From Lycorma delicatula (lineage: Eukaryota; Arthropoda; Insecta; Hemiptera; Fulgoridae), in NCBI RefSeq assembly GCF_047948215.1, contig NC_134461.1, positions 129,528,512 to 129,592,511 on the forward strand: 64,000 nt of DNA, written 5' to 3'. The position numbers and the translations under genes are program-made. Shown one piece after another: positions 60,781 through 64,000 of this stretch. The notes under the pieces are model-generated. The model had not been told where the DNA came from. It did no database searches and worked only from the letters and a program-made list of their open reading frames with translations. Numbering within the stretch: position 1 is the stretch's first letter; each line of letters starts with the position of its first letter.

Positions 60781-63700
60781 TAACCCATCAGACTTGTGCA
60801 GTAAATTCAATCATATTAAGGAAGTAATATACTTTCCTTACGTCTCCCTTCCAGTGAAAAATTTTGCCACAAAATTTTATGAAGTCGTACGTAAGTGTCC
60901 CAGTTATTCTTGTTATCTGTAGTACTGAGAGCTGGTATAAGTTTGGTAATATGAAACATATTTGATTCTGATTTTTTGTGATCTGTGTCAATTTCATATA
61001 TCAATTTTGATATTTTTTCAAAATTCTGTATGGACCAATTCATAATTCATTTATTTTTTTTCGGTTTAGGCGATTTCCATTTTCAATATCTCTGGCATTG
61101 AACTCATAGTTTTTTCTGTTTTTATTAAATAGATTTTTATTGTATTTATGAAATTTTATGCTATTTTCTAGAGCAATTTTCCTATCGTTTTCTAAATCTT
61201 CGTTTTTCTTCTTTTGCTTTAACTTATTTGGTAATATCAAAGTTTTGTGCCATCCAACATATATTTTAGACTGAATCCAGTTACTGTGTGTTCAGTTTCA
61301 TTGTATTTCTCTACACAATCATGTGCTATTCTTGTCCACATAGAATTTTTTCCTTTTTCATTTATTGCACGTCAAATTTCATTTACCAAGGTCTAAGTCT
61401 TTCATTTAGGTCATTGGAAAATGGAGCATTTACCCCTGTAAATATCATTGTTATTTTCTTCTTATCTAAGAAGCTTTTGAAATCTTTGGAATTTATTCCT
61501 GGGTACCATTCTGTCAATATTATTGTCTTTCAATATATTTTGTTATCTTAATAAAAGTCATTGAAGTTTTGTATTTTCGATATTAAAATATAAACAAACC
61601 TCGTGAACTTTTCTACTAGCAGATGTATGCATTTCTTCATGGATCGTGTACGACCAAAACCACTGATAGTGTCAATGGAAACTATTTCAAAAGGCCTTCC
61701 TGCAGGACCTAAATGCAACATTAGACCAATCTTATCTTGTCCTCTTGATTTGTTTTTTATACAGATCTCACAGTTTCTACAAATGTTCCTTATATTCCTT
61801 GATATATTTTTTGCTGTGTAATGTGGCCCTATTTTGTTTTGCATCTGTTTTATTCCTATGTAGCAGAAATTTTGGTGCGTCTTTTCTATGAACCTTCTAC
61901 AAAAGTTTTCCAATAGTATAATTTTCTCTTTCTTTCTCACCTTTTTATAGAACAGTATCTCTTAAGATCAGTCCATTTTTGTTATCTTTTAAATCTTTGT
62001 TTCTTTACTGATCTTCTAGAATATCTCCCAATTTGAATAAATTCAGAATTTTCAAATTGTCATCTCCATTTTCATGGGCTTCTAATGCTGGATTTCTACT
62101 TAAGCAGTCTGCTTCTAAATTAACTTTTCCTGGGCAGCACATTAGTTCAAAATTATACTCTAATAAATAATAAGTTAGATCACCTAATTCCTCATCGGTT
62201 CTAGCTTTTATATTAATTTTTTCCAATGGCTTATAAAAAAACTTTGAATGATCTGCCCATGAGCCAGTGCTGCCAATATTTTATTGATTCCTTTGTAGGT
62301 AGATATTCTAAATAAATTACTTTCTTCCTGTTTTGAGATTCATTTAATTTCTTTGAAAAGTATGCCACGGGTTTTTTGACTCCTCCTGTTGTTCTGTTTG
62401 TTTGTGGTTAACACATCAAACACAGCCCCTATACCCCGTAAACTTGCATCTGTGTATATATGGATTGGTAATTCTGGATCAAAAATAGTTAGAACTGACT
62501 GGGTACAAAGAAAATATTTCATATATTCAAAGGCTTTCTGACATTCTTCTGATCAAATGAATCTTGTCCTTTTCGTAACAAATTATGTAGTGAATCTACT
62601 ATTATTCAAATATTAAGTACATATGCATTGTAAATTGTATTTACATACAATTGTATGGGTTAATAATAATGAAAGCAAAAATATTAGATACAGAAGAATA
62701 CATGATTATGTATTCTAGTTTATGATGTGTTCATATATATAATAAAAACTTCAAATATGACTTTCTAATTGGATTAGATTGTATAAGAAAGTTTAAATTG
62801 ATACAAAATGAAGAATTACAAATAGAACAGAAAATTCCTTTTTCTACGGGATAAATGGAGAATTTTGAAGTAAATTTTAACGAACATATGTAGATACTTT
62901 TGAAATTTTAACAAACTACTTAAGTTCTTATGAAAAATCCGTAATAGAAGAACTTATAGGTAAATATAAAGCAATATTTGCCAAAAACACATATGATATT
63001 GGCACAGTGAAAGATTATGAAGCCAGAATAGATCCGATAATAGTAAATATTGTTGTAAAAGGCCGTACAGATGCACGATTGAAGACAAAAAATAATAAAA
63101 ATTGTTTTTTACATACAATTGTATCATTGTAAATTGTATTTATTTTTCCTAAGAATTGTCTAACGGTTTTTCTGTGTTTCAACACAGGGAAATTTTTTAC
63201 TGAGATTAGGTTGTCTTTTACTGGAGAAATTGAATTGTGTTTTATCACGGTATCTAAATATTTGACCAAGTTCAATACAAATGTACATTTAGAAAGTTTC
63301 AATCTGTAACCTTCCTCCATTATTGCTTCTAGTAATTGTGACAAATGGTTCATATGTTCTTTAAAAGATTTCGAGAAAATTAAATTGCCATCTATGTAGT
63401 TTACAGTGAAGTCTGATAACCTGTGTTTTGTTATTATATTACTTAAGATCCTTTGAAAAATAGCCGGCAAGGTCTTTAATCCAAACGGCAAACAGGTCCA
63501 TTGGAAGTGTCTTTCTTGAGTTACAAATCCTGTTTTTCTTACATCTTCAATTCTTAACGGGATCGACCAAAATGCCGAGTTGATATCAAGTTTTGAAAAA
63601 TCTGCAAATTTCTTGTTTTTACTACTAAATCTTCAATCAGTGAGAATTGTTGTGATTGAAGGGTTATTATCTTATTTAAATCTATACATAATCTTGATCT

Positions 63701-64000
63701 TTTATCTTCTTCTCATTTATATGCTTGTGTTATTGGAGAAGCGAAAGGGCTGTATGACTCTTCTATTAAATTTTTTTAGCAACTCTAAAAAATGTTGTTC
63801 TATTTCTTTTTTGTCTTCAATCGTGCTTCTGTACAGCCTTTTCAACAATATTTATCTATTATCGGATCTATTCTGGCTTCATAATCTTTCACTGTGCCAA
63901 TATCATATGTGTTTTTGGCAAATATTGCTTTATATTTACCTATAAGTTCTTCTATTACGGATTTTTCAAAAGAGCTTAAGTGGTTTATTGAAATTTCAAA
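60781..64000 (-). mobile_element. Ty3/gypsy LTR retrotransposon pol, decayed and running off the window
   Basis: From the window end inward on the minus strand: RT N-terminal part (64000-63808, 'YDIGTVKDYEARID'), then RT palm 'MPFGLKTLPAIFQRILSNII' with the catalytic box changed to 'YIDGNLIFS' (63491-63350), and 'KTVRQFLGKIN' at 63150. After the inverted insert (62644-63124) come the tether/RNase H parts 'PIHIYTDASLRGIGAVF' (62522-62340) and 'CCPGKVNLEADCLSRNP' (62226-62005). Integrase follows: zinc-binding region with 'CRNCEIC' and core start 'VSIDTISGFG' (61940-61548). The integrase C-terminal region is 'NRLNRKKINEL' (61240-61040) and 'LIYEIDTDHKKSESNMFHIT' (61000-60900). Stops, frameshifts and the lost second Asp of the RT box show it is inactive. 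gag and the 5' LTR lie outside. Confidence 0.85.
62644..63124 (+). mobile_element. Inverted gypsy fragment inserted in the gypsy element
   Basis: This 481-bp block reads on the + strand as the end of protease and the start of RT of the same gypsy family ('FLIGLDCIRKFKLIQNEELQ', 'VIEELIGKYKAIFAKNTYDI'). 62898-63092 is nearly identical to the reverse complement of 63808-64000, with about 110 consecutive identical bases. The block is flanked by an 18-bp direct repeat, 'cattgtaaattgtattta' (62626-62643 and 63125-63142), and itself starts and ends with 'catacaattgtat'. It has no A tail. Confidence 0.75.

Noticed and set aside
63580..63945. 121-codon frame on +
   Set aside because: Antisense of the gypsy RT region, so the coding signal is on the minus strand.
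1..64000. CRISPR array, operon or phage-like organisation
   Set aside because: No regularly spaced repeats, no compact gene strings and clear spliceosomal introns, so the DNA is eukaryotic.

Overview
The window looks like nuclear DNA of an insect. It is AT-rich, has long introns with GT..AG splice sites, many microsatellites and a dense layer of decayed transposable elements (mariner/Tc1, hAT, Jockey-like and other LINEs, a Ty3/gypsy element, tRNA-derived SINEs). The repeat mix would suit a large-genome hemipteran, but that is a guess: no conserved single-copy gene fixes the taxon.

Only one host gene can be supported. It lies on the + strand and only its 3' part is inside the window: four coding exons at 30958-31044, 40712-40838, 49886-50160 and 55206-55677 (stop at 55675-55677). 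Splice phases agree at all three junctions and give about 319 residues: a coiled-coil, Arg/Glu/Gln-rich protein with an acidic segment and a basic C-terminus. I do not recognise the family. Its introns (about 9.7, 9.0 and 5.0 kb) are filled with mobile elements.

Layout: 1-30 kb is gene-poor. It holds a TIR transposon split by a GC-rich retroposon (1.6-2.9 kb), two back-to-back perfect hairpins (3.75-3.82 kb), Tc1/mariner and Jockey 3' fragments (3.8-5.1 kb), a decayed transposon ORF (6.1-7.7 kb), more transposase remnants (8.8-10.2 and 21.2-22.3 kb), a LINE ORF1 (12.75-13.65 kb), several SINEs (9.7, 10.5, 14.7, 17.45, 19.3 kb), a LINE 3' half (22.3-23.45 kb) and a mariner (26.8-27.7 kb). 31-56 kb is the host gene. 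Intron 1 carries an internally deleted Jockey element, a transposase remnant and a TIR-element copy. Intron 2 carries a hAT, a mariner with a SINE inside it, and a LINE with a palindrome-ended element inside it. Intron 3 carries a LINE. 57.4-64 kb is a 3-kb minus-strand LINE of the same family as the one in intron 3, then a minus-strand gypsy element that runs off the window and contains an inverted copy of its own protease/RT region.

Four insertions have clear target-site duplications of 14-18 bp: 838 bp at 1981, 291 bp at 43491, 59 bp at 59922 and 481 bp at 62644. These, together with shorter duplications elsewhere, give relative ages. I saw no CRISPR array, no functional tRNA or rRNA gene and no complete intact transposase. 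Nothing here is convincingly a new biological system. The best unexplained structures are the palindrome-ended element at 48.3-48.9 kb, the twin hairpins at 3.75 kb, the 59-bp retroposed tRNA-like piece and the inverted gypsy insert.
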